Counted from the stretch's first letter, positions 18,657-28,599 are shown. The stretch is DNA of 64,000 nucleotides from Bacteroidota bacterium (GCA_030682255.1 JAUXOK010000009.1:114428-178427); one strand, 5' to 3'. Translations and numbers: made by a program. Notes: generated by a model from the letters alone, not told the origin.

Positions 18657-19385
18657 TTATTCGCATCCTTTTGGGGAACAAACTGGCCCGTTGATAATAT
18701 TAAATTCAGCATGAGGGTTGTCTTTCTGCCAATCAATTAGTGCTGTATTTAAAGTATTCGTAAACACAGTATCATCTTGGGCACCCGAAATACCAAGTTG
18801 GTTGTTGAATACAAAAAAAGGAACTCCACGAACTCCAATTTGCCTCGCTTCATAAAAATCAAGTTCAACCTCTGGCAGAAATGTTTCCGCAACAACAGCA
18901 TCAACAAAATCTGAAACATTGAGACCGATTAGAGAAATAATTTTGGTTAAAACTATTACATCGTCAATGTTTTTTCCTTCTTTAAAATAGGCTTCAAAAA
19001 GCATTTCCTTAGCTTCTGATTGTTTACCATATTTTTTTGCAAAATGAAGTAATTGATGAGATTTGAGGGTATTTGCTGGAATCGTTTTATCAAAATCAAA
19101 AAACACCCCATTGTTTTTACCCATTTCAATCACACCACTCGTCATTTGTTTGGCAACATCAATTGTAATTTGTTTACTTTCTGCTAGTGATTGGTAAATA
19201 CTTTTAGTGTTATCTGTTATTAAATCAGGATTTAACTGATAGCTTTTCCAAACAATATCAATTAAATGAGAGTTTTTAGATTCTAAAACGGCTTTATCGA
19301 TTTTATGTTTCCCAATGTAACAAAAAGGACATGCAATGTCGCTCCAAATTTCAATTCTCATTTTTTCTTGTGTTGTGTTTTTCAT
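18657..19385 (-). CDS. DsbA family oxidoreductase, FrnE-like
   Basis: 242 residues. Thioredoxin-fold active site CPFC at 19-22 in EIWSDIACPFCYIG, and RGVPFFVFNNQLGISGAQ near 190, the cis-Pro loop and SGAQ motif of the FrnE/2-hydroxychromene isomerase branch. No signal peptide, so it is cytoplasmic. A second start at M9 is equally plausible. The C-terminus carries an extra Cys pair (VCSPKGCE). FrnE relatives act as disulphide isomerases in oxidative stress; the substrate is unknown. Monocistronic. Confidence 0.88.
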   Translation of the reverse strand: MKNTTQEKMRIEIWSDIACPFCYIGKHKIDKAVLESKNSHLIDIVWKSYQLNPDLITDNTKSIYQSLAESKQITIDVAKQMTSGVIEMGKNNGVFFDFDKTIPANTLKSHQLLHFAKKYGKQSEAKEMLFEAYFKEGKNIDDVIVLTKIISLIGLNVSDFVDAVVAETFLPEVELDFYEARQIGVRGVPFFVFNNQLGISGAQDDTVFTNTLNTALIDWQKDNPHAEFNIINGPVCSPKGCE

Positions 19386-19710
19386 TCTTATTTGATGTGA
19401 TTTATATTTAAAACTAATTATTAGAAAGTTACTTTTACCGAAACTAAGTAATAATAAATTATTTGCAAAAATCTATCCAAATAACAAATTTGTCAAATAG
19501 TTAATATCTATCTAATGATAAGAAAACCAAAATGTTGATATATCAATTCATCAAAAACGTATTTTTATAGAGAAAATTTCAGGGCATACTTCAATAATAA
19601 GCCAAATGATATTGACACTTAAAACTAGAAATAATTAATTACAAATTATTTAATGCAATAACTCAATATTTAATTTTGCAGACAGGATTATTCTAAAATA
19701 GAGTATATAC
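19386..19710. other. AT-rich intergenic stretch, no feature found
   Basis: Nothing recognisable beyond the likely promoter area of the FrnE-like gene (minus strand). Confidence 0.5.
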
Positions 19711-19857
19711 TCAACATTTACCCCAAATCAAAAAACCATTCAGCGCAAAAGTTAAATCAGGGAAAATCTCACTCTTTACAAAATCATCTATAGAAACTGG
19801 TTTTAAGCCTATGTATTGATTGTATTTTAAAACGTAAACTACGTTCTTTTCATTCAT
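19711..19857 (-). pseudogene. Orphan 48-codon frame, possible gene remnant
   Basis: ATG at 19857 to TGA at 19711 encodes MNEKNVVYVLKYNQYIGLKP... ending FLIWGKC. The middle (KSEIFPDLTFAL) faintly recalls the C-terminal end of Uma2-type nuclease-fold proteins, and the length is far below that of any such protein, so if real it is a remnant. It may equally be chance. No supporting Shine-Dalgarno or promoter. Confidence 0.25.
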
Positions 19858-19887
19858 TGTATAAAATATACAATTTAAATATCAAAA

Positions 19888-21282
19888 TCACTTTACCCTC
19901 ACACACTTCACACCCTTGTATGTTTCTATAACTTCATAATCATGTTCTGATGCAAAATCCGATTCAAAGACATTTTGTAGCACTACCTTTTCTCCTTCTT
20001 TAAATTGTCCGATAATTCCTTTTTTTATCAATGGATTAGATTTGGTGTAAAAATAAAATTCAGGGTCGTAATTTAATGAAACATACCGCAATGGCTCTTT
20101 GTCATTGTAGTTTCTAAGATACTCACTCAGTTCGTAATGATCAAAAGATAACGACATATTTTGATGCTGACTTATGAAATTAAACTTTTGTACAATCAAT
20201 GGCAAACACATTAAAAAAACAATAATAGCAATGATGCCCTTTACCAATCTAGACCTAATTAATTCAATAATTTGATATAAAAACACTGAAATTAGCAAAC
20301 TTATCAATGGCAATAAAGGCATGTCGTACCAATGTATCTTAGTTTTTGAAACACTGAGTATCAACAGAAAACCTACAACAAAAAACGAAAGAAATATCAT
20401 CGAATGATTCTTTTTAAAAACAAACCAAATAATGGCAGGCAATAAAAGATAAATGAAATATGTCATGCGTTCGAAAACCAAATTTTCCAAATAATAATAC
20501 CATGGATGTCCATGCCCTTCAATCACCTCATTAAAACGACCCCCAAAATCGTTGAGCCACATTTTTTCAATATAACCCGAATTGGCATTTTCTCTTAAAA
20601 GACAATATACAATAAAAGGAATAATAGCTAAAGATAATGCCAAAGAGATTTGATACAAGCTCTTCCACTTTTTTTGTGCTAAAGGATACAAAACAAACAA
20701 TGGAAACATAATAATCCCTGCTGCACTTTTGCTCATCACTGCAAGTGAAACAAATAAGGGGAAATAGATAATACTTTTAGGGTTTTTATCGAAATATAGC
20801 CTTGTGAAATGATATACCGAAAGCAAAACAAATAAACTTAATAGTGCGTCATAATCACCTGTGATGCTACCATGCAATTGAATAAATCCACCCGAAACGG
20901 CCAAAACTAGCATTGCAAAACTTGACACAAACCAAGATTTTGAGATTCTTTGCACCCAAAAACCTAAAAACAAAATGCAAATAAAACCAGATATTGCTGA
21001 AGGGAAACGAACAGAAAATTCATGGATACCAAACAAAGTCATGCAAGCACTTTGCAACCAAATCATCAATGGTGGTTTGGTATTCCACAAATCGGGTAGA
21101 TTTTCGTAGGTTGTAACCAAATAGGATCGATTGATTGTCATTTCGGCCGCATTCACTGCCAAACGCGATTCATCCCATTGAACGATGGGTAATTTACCTA
21201 AATTATAAAATTGAATAATGGCAATATAAATCACTACCAAAAATGTAAAAGCTACGGAAATTTTATTTTGCATAATCTTCAT
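19888..21282 (-). CDS. GT39/ArnT-like membrane glycosyltransferase (GT-C fold)
   Basis: 464 residues with about eleven hydrophobic segments. The first periplasmic loop has the catalytic acidic pair in VQWDESRLAVNAAEM (D38, E39), followed by NTKPPLMIWLQ, the TKPP motif of PMT/ArnT-type glycosyltransferases, and FSVRFPSAISG. It should transfer a sugar from a polyprenyl-phosphate donor to lipid, protein or glycan at the periplasmic face; the acceptor is unknown. Its ATG overlaps the stop of the next GT gene (ATGA), so the two membrane transferases are translated together. Confidence 0.88.
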   Translation of the reverse strand: MKIMQNKISVAFTFLVVIYIAIIQFYNLGKLPIVQWDESRLAVNAAEMTINRSYLVTTYENLPDLWNTKPPLMIWLQSACMTLFGIHEFSVRFPSAISGFICILFLGFWVQRISKSWFVSSFAMLVLAVSGGFIQLHGSITGDYDALLSLFVLLSVYHFTRLYFDKNPKSIIYFPLFVSLAVMSKSAAGIIMFPLFVLYPLAQKKWKSLYQISLALSLAIIPFIVYCLLRENANSGYIEKMWLNDFGGRFNEVIEGHGHPWYYYLENLVFERMTYFIYLLLPAIIWFVFKKNHSMIFLSFFVVGFLLILSVSKTKIHWYDMPLLPLISLLISVFLYQIIELIRSRLVKGIIAIIVFLMCLPLIVQKFNFISQHQNMSLSFDHYELSEYLRNYNDKEPLRYVSLNYDPEFYFYTKSNPLIKKGIIGQFKEGEKVVLQNVFESDFASEHDYEVIETYKGVKCVRVK

Positions 21283-22490
21283 GAAGTTTGATTAAATAGA
21301 CTTTTATTGAAGATGTAAAATCTGAAAACAAAAAAAACATAAACCAATGCAAATAATACCGCAATAAATTGAGCATTAAAAATAAAAGATGTTTCAGGAA
21401 TTATAGATTGAAAATGCAACATTGATTCTAAATTCAAATAACTAGCTAAAGAAAAAAGAAGAAATACAACTATGTTTTTATTCAAAAAACAATATACCAT
21501 TACAAATGGAAATACATAATGGACATATCTTTCGTGCATTTGTGTATTAAGAAAGAAAAAAGAATAGCACAAAATAATGCTTCCTAAAATTAGATAGTGA
21601 ATAGACAAAGTTTTTTTCTTAATAAACTGCCAGTAAACAAAGGGCAAAATAACACATAAAATACTGAATACATACATCCCTAAACCCCACTGTTTATAAG
21701 AAAACAAAAGAAAAATACTTTCATCTGAAATAAAACGTGGATTTTGTTCTATTAACATCCAAATATTTCTAGCATTTAGACTGACATAAGGGAACAAATC
21801 ATAAGTATTAAACACATTCTGAAAAATGTATTTAGCTGAACCATTGACCAAAAACGGGAACAAAACAACTATTTCTGTAAATATAAACAGACCTAAACAT
21901 TTGAATACTTCTTTGAGTGATTTAACCTGACTTAACCAAATCAAACCCAATAATGGCAATAAAATAACTGCTTGAAACTTAATATTTATAGCAATTACAA
22001 ATAAAAACACCGACCATTTTGTTTTTTGTTGAAATGCAAGTAGGAAGGAGAACAACATGACACTTGCCAACCAACCATCTATTTGAAACCAAGCCATAGT
22101 GTTGTATAAATAACCTAAATTAAAAACCCCTATAACAAACAAAAAAATTGACCATTTAACCATTTTAACATATTTACAGATTATAAAAACTGCTAAAACC
22201 TCAAACAATAATATGAAAGCTTTTAAGTAGTGAATTGAATTCTCTACTGAATCACCAAACATTAAAACATACGCTTTTAAAACATAAAGAAAACCCGGCA
22301 AATAATCTACTTGATTAGAAGGAGCATAAATATTTGACAACCCATTTTTTTGAATTGCCAATGCCCATTTTTTAAACAAAGACACATCATAAGCCCAAGC
22401 TTTTGAATCAACAAAAAAAAGAATAATTAAATAACTTGTAATTGCTGTTATAATAAGGATTTGATGTTGTTTCAAAAAAGCCTTCATCAA
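21279..22490 (-). CDS. Polytopic membrane protein, putative GT-C glycosyltransferase (GT87/DUF2029-like)
   Basis: 403 residues, about ten hydrophobic segments. An early acidic residue in YDVSLFKKWA and the loop YAPSNQVDYLPGFLYVL (aromatic/Pro-rich) match the general layout of mannosyltransferase-type GT-C proteins; INIKFQAVILLPLL and NTQMHERYVHYVFPF (HERY motif) also recur in that group. The HERYxHY motif supports a GT-C enzyme acting on polyprenyl-linked sugars. Lies between cphA (13 bases upstream) and the GT39 gene (4-bp overlap). Family-level call only. Confidence 0.65.
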   Translation of the reverse strand: MMKAFLKQHQILIITAITSYLIILFFVDSKAWAYDVSLFKKWALAIQKNGLSNIYAPSNQVDYLPGFLYVLKAYVLMFGDSVENSIHYLKAFILLFEVLAVFIICKYVKMVKWSIFLFVIGVFNLGYLYNTMAWFQIDGWLASVMLFSFLLAFQQKTKWSVFLFVIAINIKFQAVILLPLLGLIWLSQVKSLKEVFKCLGLFIFTEIVVLFPFLVNGSAKYIFQNVFNTYDLFPYVSLNARNIWMLIEQNPRFISDESIFLLFSYKQWGLGMYVFSILCVILPFVYWQFIKKKTLSIHYLILGSIILCYSFFFLNTQMHERYVHYVFPFVMVYCFLNKNIVVFLLFSLASYLNLESMLHFQSIIPETSFIFNAQFIAVLFALVYVFFVFRFYIFNKSLFNQTS

Positions 22491-22503
22491 TACCTAGAGA
22501 TTA

Positions 22504-25143
22504 TTATAGCGATTGAAGTATACCTATATTCCTTTCATCTTCACTAGCTTTTAGTTCAATTATTTGCTCTAATGCATCTGGAATTACATCGCTACAAATT
22601 ACAATAAACGAATCTTTGTCTGCATTTTCGATGGCATGAACTATGGCCTCTTTTTCTAAAGTAATAACTGTTACTTTTTTATTAGGGTCTACATTTTTGA
22701 TACCCGTTAACATCAAATCAATGATTTCAGTTTCAGATCGTCCTCTTAAATTCCTGTCTTGTCGAATGATAATTTCATCAAAAATCTTAGCGGCTACTTC
22801 TCCAAGTGAAATTGTGTCCTCATCTCTTCTATCGCCAACACCAGCTATGATACCAACTTTTTTCACAGCGTCAACTTTGCTTAAAAAGTTACCAATAGCT
22901 GTTAAACCAGCCGTATTATGGGCATAATCAACCATTACTGTAAAATTGTTGAAATTAAACATATTCATTCTACCAGGAGTTTGTGCTGGCGAAGGGATAA
23001 ACGTTTGCAAGGCTGATTTAATATCTTCAATTTTAAAGTTTCTTAAAAATGCGGCTAATACTACAGGTAGACAATTGGCAATGTTAAACTCCGCTCTTCC
23101 ACCAAATGTTACAGGGATATTCACCACTCTCTCTACTCTTATTTTCCAAGTGCCTTTCATGATAGTAACATAGCCATTTTCGTATACACATGCAAAACCA
23201 CCTGATTTGCAGTGGTCAATGATTCTTTGATTGGTCTCATCAAGACTGAATAATGCCAATTTACAAGTAATTGATTTACGCATTTCGTATACTAAATCAT
23301 CATCGGCATTCAAAATAGCAAATCCTTCTTGGAAAACACTTTCGGCAACAACGCCTTTTACTTTGGCTAATTGTTCTAAAGTATCGATGCCCTGCAAACC
23401 CAAATGATCGGCTGCAATGTTTGTGATAATAGCTATATCACAATGATGGAAACCTAAACCAGCTCTTAAAATACCACCTCTTGCACATTCTAAAACAGCA
23501 AAATCTACTGTTGGGTCTTTCAATACAAATTCAGCAGAAATTGGTCCAGTACAATCGCCTTTCATCATCATTTCGTTTTGAATATAAACGCCATCGGTTG
23601 TGGTAAATCCAACTTTGTGACCCACTTGTTTGCAAATATGAGCCATTAAACGCGTGGTGGTTGTTTTTCCATTGGTTCCAGAAACAGCTATGATTGGAAT
23701 TCTAGCAGACGTTCCGGGAGGATAGAGCATATCAATAACTGGTTCGGCTACATTTCTTGGCAAACCAACGGTTGGTTCCAAATGCATTCTAAATCCTGGG
23801 GCAGCATTCACTTCTAAAACGGCTCCCCCATTTTCTGTAATTGGCACACTTAAATCTGGCGCCATAATATCAATACCACAAATATCCAAACCAATGATTC
23901 GTGCTATTCTTTCGCACATAAAAATATTACTTGGATGCACAAAATCTGTTATATCTTCGGCTGTTCCTCCTGTACTGATATTGGCAGTAGGTTTTAATAA
24001 CAATTCATACCCTTTTACCAAAATAGTTTCTAAGGTATAGCCCTTTTCAACTAAAATTTGTTCCGTGTATTTATCTACTTTAATACTTGTTAAAACCTTT
24101 TCATGACCATAACCACGTCTTGGGTCTGAGTTCACAATGTCTATCAACTCCTGAATGGTGTGTTTGCCATCTCCAATAACGCAAGCAGGTGTTCTTTTGG
24201 CAGCTGCCACAAATTTGTAATTAATAACCAATATTCTAAAATCATATCCAGAAATAAATTTTTCTACAATAATGCCTCTTGAATATTGTTTAGCCGCATC
24301 AAAACCTACCAATAAATCCTCCCAAGTATTCAAATTAGTAGTTGCGCCTTTGCCATGATTACCATTCAATGGTTTTGTAACCAAAGGATATCCAAATCTA
24401 GATACTGTAACTTGTAAATCTTCTTCATCGTAACAGATTTTACCTTTTGGAACAGGTATTTGAGCAGAATCTAATAAGAGTTTGGTGTCTTCTTTATTGC
24501 ATGCAATTTCAACAGCGATGCTGCTTGTAGTGCTTGCTACTGTTGCCTGAATTCTTCTTTGATTAACACCATACCCCAACTGAACCAAAGACCTACCATT
24601 CAAACGGATAAAAGGAATATTTCTTTTAACAGCTTCTTCAACCACACTGCCTGTGCTAGGCCCCAAGCGTTCTTCCTCTCTCAATTCTCTAAGTCTTTGA
24701 ATATCTTCTTCCAACTGATAAGACGTATTATCTATCAAAGATTGACAAATATTTACAGCCGCTTTTGCTGCATAAGCACCAGCCTTTGCCTCCCAATAAT
24801 TAAACACTACATTATAAACACCATGTGCTGATGTTTGACGTGTTCTACCAAAACCACAATTCATACCTGCAAGGGTTTGTATTTCTAATGCAATATGTTC
24901 AATAATATGCCCCATCCAAGTGCCTTCTTCTACTCTTTGAAAAAAACCACCCGGAACGCCCGGACTACATCTGTGCCCAAACATCGTTGGAAACATGGTT
25001 TTCAGTCGCTCATAAAAACCATCAATTGTATTAGAAGGCCTATCTTCCATCTCTTCCAAATCCAATCGCATTACAATCAATTTGTGACGTCTGATGCTCC
25101 AATAATTGGGGCCATTCATTATTTTAATATCTATAATTTTCAT
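22504..25143 (-). CDS. cphA: Cyanophycin synthetase
   Basis: 879 residues, normal length (CphA is about 870-900). N-terminal domain 1-160; ATP-grasp domain ~215-470 with KPLNGNHGKG (257-266) and EVNAAPG (444-450); Mur-ligase-like domain from ~485 with P-loop GTNGKTTTT (489-497), CARGGILRAGLGF, and MVDYAHNTAG. It polymerises Asp and Arg into cyanophycin, a nitrogen store, using ATP at two sites. The usual degradation partners (cyanophycinase, isoaspartyl dipeptidase) are not adjacent; two membrane glycosyltransferases follow in the same direction. Identification is firm, product formation in this organism is inferred. Confidence 0.95.
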   Translation of the reverse strand: MKIIDIKIMNGPNYWSIRRHKLIVMRLDLEEMEDRPSNTIDGFYERLKTMFPTMFGHRCSPGVPGGFFQRVEEGTWMGHIIEHIALEIQTLAGMNCGFGRTRQTSAHGVYNVVFNYWEAKAGAYAAKAAVNICQSLIDNTSYQLEEDIQRLRELREEERLGPSTGSVVEEAVKRNIPFIRLNGRSLVQLGYGVNQRRIQATVASTTSSIAVEIACNKEDTKLLLDSAQIPVPKGKICYDEEDLQVTVSRFGYPLVTKPLNGNHGKGATTNLNTWEDLLVGFDAAKQYSRGIIVEKFISGYDFRILVINYKFVAAAKRTPACVIGDGKHTIQELIDIVNSDPRRGYGHEKVLTSIKVDKYTEQILVEKGYTLETILVKGYELLLKPTANISTGGTAEDITDFVHPSNIFMCERIARIIGLDICGIDIMAPDLSVPITENGGAVLEVNAAPGFRMHLEPTVGLPRNVAEPVIDMLYPPGTSARIPIIAVSGTNGKTTTTRLMAHICKQVGHKVGFTTTDGVYIQNEMMMKGDCTGPISAEFVLKDPTVDFAVLECARGGILRAGLGFHHCDIAIITNIAADHLGLQGIDTLEQLAKVKGVVAESVFQEGFAILNADDDLVYEMRKSITCKLALFSLDETNQRIIDHCKSGGFACVYENGYVTIMKGTWKIRVERVVNIPVTFGGRAEFNIANCLPVVLAAFLRNFKIEDIKSALQTFIPSPAQTPGRMNMFNFNNFTVMVDYAHNTAGLTAIGNFLSKVDAVKKVGIIAGVGDRRDEDTISLGEVAAKIFDEIIIRQDRNLRGRSETEIIDLMLTGIKNVDPNKKVTVITLEKEAIVHAIENADKDSFIVICSDVIPDALEQIIELKASEDERNIGILQSL

Positions 25144-25412
25144 TGGGAGTTAAATTTAGGGTGCAATCTTGTGCAATTAAGCAATGTTCATTCACATTTA
25201 CAAATTATATTTTTGAATTTTAAAAAAAATAAAATTGACGTATCAATTTAACTTTAAATATCTCCTTGATAAAAAAATATTGATAATTGAGGAATGTAAA
25301 AAGGAAGAATGTGGAATTTAGAACAAGGAATGTTAAAATCTTAACATCCAAAAATATTAATGCCAAACCCTTAACCTCACGCTCTTACAAGCTGGAAAGC
25401 ATTAATGCTTAA
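25144..25412. other. Intergenic region between cphA and the tandem array
   Basis: Contains the presumed cphA promoter region on the minus strand. From about 25340 the sequence shows scattered CTTAAC/TTAACC words (for example AAACCTTAAC), a degenerate lead-in to the array. Confidence 0.4.
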
Positions 25413-25720
25413 ACCTTAACTATTTACGCTTAACTATTAACCCTTAACTATTAACCCTTGACTATTAACCCTTAACTATTAACCCTTGACTATTAACCCT
25501 TAACTATTAACCCTTAACTATTAACCCTTAACTATTAACCCTTAACTATTAACCCTTGACTATTAACCCTTAACTATTAACCCTTGACTATTAACCCTTA
25601 ACTATTAACCCTTAACTATTAACCCTTGACTATTAACCCTTAACTATTAACCCTTGACTATTAACCCTTGACTATTAACCCTTAACTATTAACCCTTAAC
25701 CATTAACCCTTAACCAACCA
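25413..25720. repeat. 14-bp tandem repeat array (minisatellite), unit CCCTT[A/G]ACTATTAA
   Basis: Nineteen intact 14-bp units run without interruption from 25441 to 25706, with degenerate units at 25413-25440 and 25707-25720. The only common variation is A or G at the sixth base; the G form occurs in seven units, irregularly spaced. The last complete unit has ACCATTAA. Each unit is two heptads ending in TTAA. The right-hand end overlaps the stop codon and last codons of korB on the opposite strand. Function unknown; likely length-variable by slippage. Confidence 0.95.
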
Positions 25721-26726
25721 CCCAACTATTATTAGATTTCAACAGTTTGGCAAAAGCAGTTTCTTTGTCTTCTATTTTGCGCTCAGCAATTTGTTGATTG
25801 AATATGGTTTCAAATACAGGTTTTTTGGCATCTACATATATCACCCCAAATGGACGAGGCATATTTTCATCATCAAAAAACCTTGATAATAGTAATGCTT
25901 TATTTAAATCATTTTCATCGTGAATCCAAAGATCATTAGCCGGTACATCTTCTGTATTTACAACTTTTGCGTTTAAACCATCTAATAAAATCCCTTTGTT
26001 GCCATTATCAAAAATAAGCGGTTTGCCATGTTCTACAAAAATAGTTGTTTCTGATTTGGTTGCTTTATCAGTAAACACCTCAAAAGCACCATCGTTGAAT
26101 ACATTGCAGTTTTGATAGATTTCAACCAAAGAAGTACCAGGGTGGTAATAGGCTCTTTTATAGATTTCTTGTTGATGTTTGGCGTCTCGGTCTAATGTTC
26201 TAGCAACAAAAGTAGAACCAGCCCCCAAAGCCAATGCCAATGGATTAAATGGACTATCAACTACTCCTAATGGAGAAGATTTGGTAACTTGTCCATGCAA
26301 ACTAGTTGGCGAAAACTGCCCTTTGGTAAGTCCATAAATTTGATTGTTAAACAATAAAATATTTAAGTTTGGATTTCTTCTCAGGGTATGAATAAAATGA
26401 TTGCCTCCAATGCTAAGAGCATCACCATCTCCTGTAATGACCCAAACACTGAGTTCGGGATTGGCAATTTTTAAGCCAGTTGCGATAGACGTTGCTCTGC
26501 CATGAATGGAATGCATGCCATAAGTATCCATGTAATACGGAAAACGAGAAGAACAACCAATGCCTGAAACAAACACAAACTGATGTTTGGGCAAACCAAA
26601 GTCAGGTAAAATCTTTTTGACACTGTTCAGGATGGCATAGTCGCCACAACCCGGGCACCATCGCACTTCTTGGTCGGTTTCTAAGTCTTTGGAAGTAAAT
26701 ATGGGTGATAAAATTTCTGTTTCCAC
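25710..26726 (-). CDS. korB: 2-oxoglutarate:ferredoxin oxidoreductase, beta subunit
   Basis: 338 residues. CPGCGD at 24-29 and the thiamine-diphosphate motif GDGDALSIGGNHFIH mark the beta subunit of the 2-oxoacid:ferredoxin oxidoreductase family; NQIYGLTKGQFSPTS is highly conserved in the 2-oxoglutarate type. GTG start, three bases after the korA stop, so the pair is translated as an operon. It oxidatively decarboxylates 2-oxoglutarate to succinyl-CoA, reducing ferredoxin, replacing or complementing the dehydrogenase complex. The stop codon lies inside the edge of the 14-bp repeat array, so array changes could alter the C-terminus. Confidence 0.94.
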   Translation of the reverse strand: METEILSPIFTSKDLETDQEVRWCPGCGDYAILNSVKKILPDFGLPKHQFVFVSGIGCSSRFPYYMDTYGMHSIHGRATSIATGLKIANPELSVWVITGDGDALSIGGNHFIHTLRRNPNLNILLFNNQIYGLTKGQFSPTSLHGQVTKSSPLGVVDSPFNPLALALGAGSTFVARTLDRDAKHQQEIYKRAYYHPGTSLVEIYQNCNVFNDGAFEVFTDKATKSETTIFVEHGKPLIFDNGNKGILLDGLNAKVVNTEDVPANDLWIHDENDLNKALLLSRFFDDENMPRPFGVIYVDAKKPVFETIFNQQIAERKIEDKETAFAKLLKSNNSWVVG

Positions 26727-26729
26727 TTT

Positions 26730-28571
26730 TTAATTGAAATGTTGTTTAATGGTTTCCTTGATTTCTAACAACTGAAAAGGTTGTCCTTGTATTTTATTGA
26801 TACCAATAGCATCTACTAAATATTTCTCTCTGATAATTTTAATCAATTGACCGTTATTGAGTTCTGCTACAAAAACTTTTTTGAAAGGTTTAATTAATTC
26901 AGCGAAGTTTTTAGGCAAAGGATTGATGAATTTAAGATGAACCTGCGCTATGTTAGACCCATCTGCATTGAGTTCTTTAACAGAAGAAGAAATGCTTCCA
27001 AATGTACTGCCCCAACCAATAATCAAGGCGTCAGAATTTTCATTGCCTTGTTCAAAAGTTTGCAAAGGCAAATCTTTGGCAACATTTAACACCTTTTGTT
27101 CTCTTATTTTTACCATCAGTTCATGGTTAGCCGCATCATAACTGATATTACCAGTGATGTCTTCTTTTTCTAATCCACCAATTCGGTGTTCCATACCTGG
27201 CGTTCCGGGCACTGCATGTTGTCTAGCTAGGCTGTCATTTCTTAGATAAGGCAAATATGTTGCATTGTCTTTGTTTTCTGTAATAAATTGTGGCTCAATT
27301 TCGGGCAATTCATCCAAGTTTTTAATCAACCAAGGTTGAGCGCCATTTGCCAAATAACCGTCACTCAAAAACATAACTGGTACAGTATGTTCTAAGGCAA
27401 TTTTCACAGCCATGAAAGACATTTCGTAACAATCGGAAGGTGATGATGGTGCAATAACCACCAAAGGACACTCGCCATTTCTGCCATAAAGTGCTTGCAA
27501 TAAATCTGCTTGTTCGGTTTTAGTTGGTAAACCTGTAGATGGTCCACCTCTTTGAATATTGCAAATCACCAAAGGTAGTTCTAACATCGTTGCTAATCCA
27601 ATAGCCTCGGTTTTGAGAGCAATACCTGGACCCGAACTTGTGGTGATGCCAATTTTACCTGCATAAGAAGCACCAATGGCTGCACAAATACCTGCAATTT
27701 CGTCTTCAGCTTGAAAAGTCATTACCTCAAAACCTTTTTGTTTAGATAATTCATGAAGTATATCCGAAGCCGGTGTGATAGGATAAGAACCAAGAAACAA
27801 AGGCAATTTTGCTTTGATAGAAGCCGCAATTAAACCTAAGGAAACAGCTTGATTACCATTGATACTTCTATAAGTGCCTTTTTCAGCATGAGCAGGCTCT
27901 ATGCGGTATTGATTGCTAAACAGTTCTGATGTTTCGCTAAAATGATAACCCGTTTTTAAAGCTTTGACATTGGCATTCACTAACACATCACTCTTTTTAA
28001 ACTTTTGCTCGATGTATTGAATGGTGTTATTAATATTTCTATCAAACATCCAATAAACCATACCTAACACAAACATGTTTTTGCAGCGTTCAGCTTCTTT
28101 GTTGCCCAAGCCAAATTCTGCAACCGCCAATTTAGTTTGTTTGGTAACATCCACTTCATAAACAGTGAAATTATCCAAACTGTGGTTGGTTAAAGGATTT
28201 TCATTTTCTGGAATACCAGCCAAACGCAGATTTCTATCATCAAAGCCATCCTTGTTGGCAATGATAATACCATGGGGTTTTAGAGACTTAATGTTGGTTT
28301 TGAGGGCTGCTGCATTCAATGCCACAAGCACATCGTATTGATCACCTGGGGTTAATATTTTTTCGCTACTAAAATGAATTTGATAACCCGAAACACCAGG
28401 AATAGTGCCTATGGGCGCTCTGATTTCGGCAGGGAAATCGGGAAAGGTAACAATGTCGTTTCCAAAAAGTGCATTGGTTTCGGCAAATTGGGTGCCAGTT
28501 AATTGCATCCCATCGCCACTGTCTCCTGCAAATTTTACGACTATATTTTTATAGATTTTATCTGTTAACAC
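26730..28571 (-). CDS. korA: 2-oxoglutarate:ferredoxin oxidoreductase, fused gamma-alpha subunit
   Basis: 613 residues. Gamma domain first (~1-190: VKFAGDSGDGMQLTGTQFAE, FPDFPAEIRAP), then the alpha domain (~230-613: GSYPITPASDILHELSK, QAEDEIAGICAAIGASYAG, TSSGPGIALKTEAIGLA). The gamma-alpha fusion is usual for aerobic bacterial KorA. GTG start (VLTDKIY). A TAAATTTG -7 element lies upstream at 28592-28599 on the minus strand. Works with korB immediately downstream. Confidence 0.95.
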   Translation of the reverse strand: MLTDKIYKNIVVKFAGDSGDGMQLTGTQFAETNALFGNDIVTFPDFPAEIRAPIGTIPGVSGYQIHFSSEKILTPGDQYDVLVALNAAALKTNIKSLKPHGIIIANKDGFDDRNLRLAGIPENENPLTNHSLDNFTVYEVDVTKQTKLAVAEFGLGNKEAERCKNMFVLGMVYWMFDRNINNTIQYIEQKFKKSDVLVNANVKALKTGYHFSETSELFSNQYRIEPAHAEKGTYRSINGNQAVSLGLIAASIKAKLPLFLGSYPITPASDILHELSKQKGFEVMTFQAEDEIAGICAAIGASYAGKIGITTSSGPGIALKTEAIGLATMLELPLVICNIQRGGPSTGLPTKTEQADLLQALYGRNGECPLVVIAPSSPSDCYEMSFMAVKIALEHTVPVMFLSDGYLANGAQPWLIKNLDELPEIEPQFITENKDNATYLPYLRNDSLARQHAVPGTPGMEHRIGGLEKEDITGNISYDAANHELMVKIREQKVLNVAKDLPLQTFEQGNENSDALIIGWGSTFGSISSSVKELNADGSNIAQVHLKFINPLPKNFAELIKPFKKVFVAELNNGQLIKIIREKYLVDAIGINKIQGQPFQLLEIKETIKQHFN

Positions 28572-28591
28572 AAATTTTTTAATTGAAGGTT

Positions 28592-28599
28592 CAAATTTA
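28592..28599 (-). promoter_or_regulatory. Candidate -7 promoter element (TAAATTTG) of korAB
   Basis: TAnnTTTG on the minus strand, 20 bases before the GTG at 28571. Confidence 0.4.

Noticed and set aside
25413-25720. CRISPR array or telomere
   Set aside because: The units are contiguous 14-mers with no spacers, and there are no cas genes; TTAACCC resembles a telomere only by composition.
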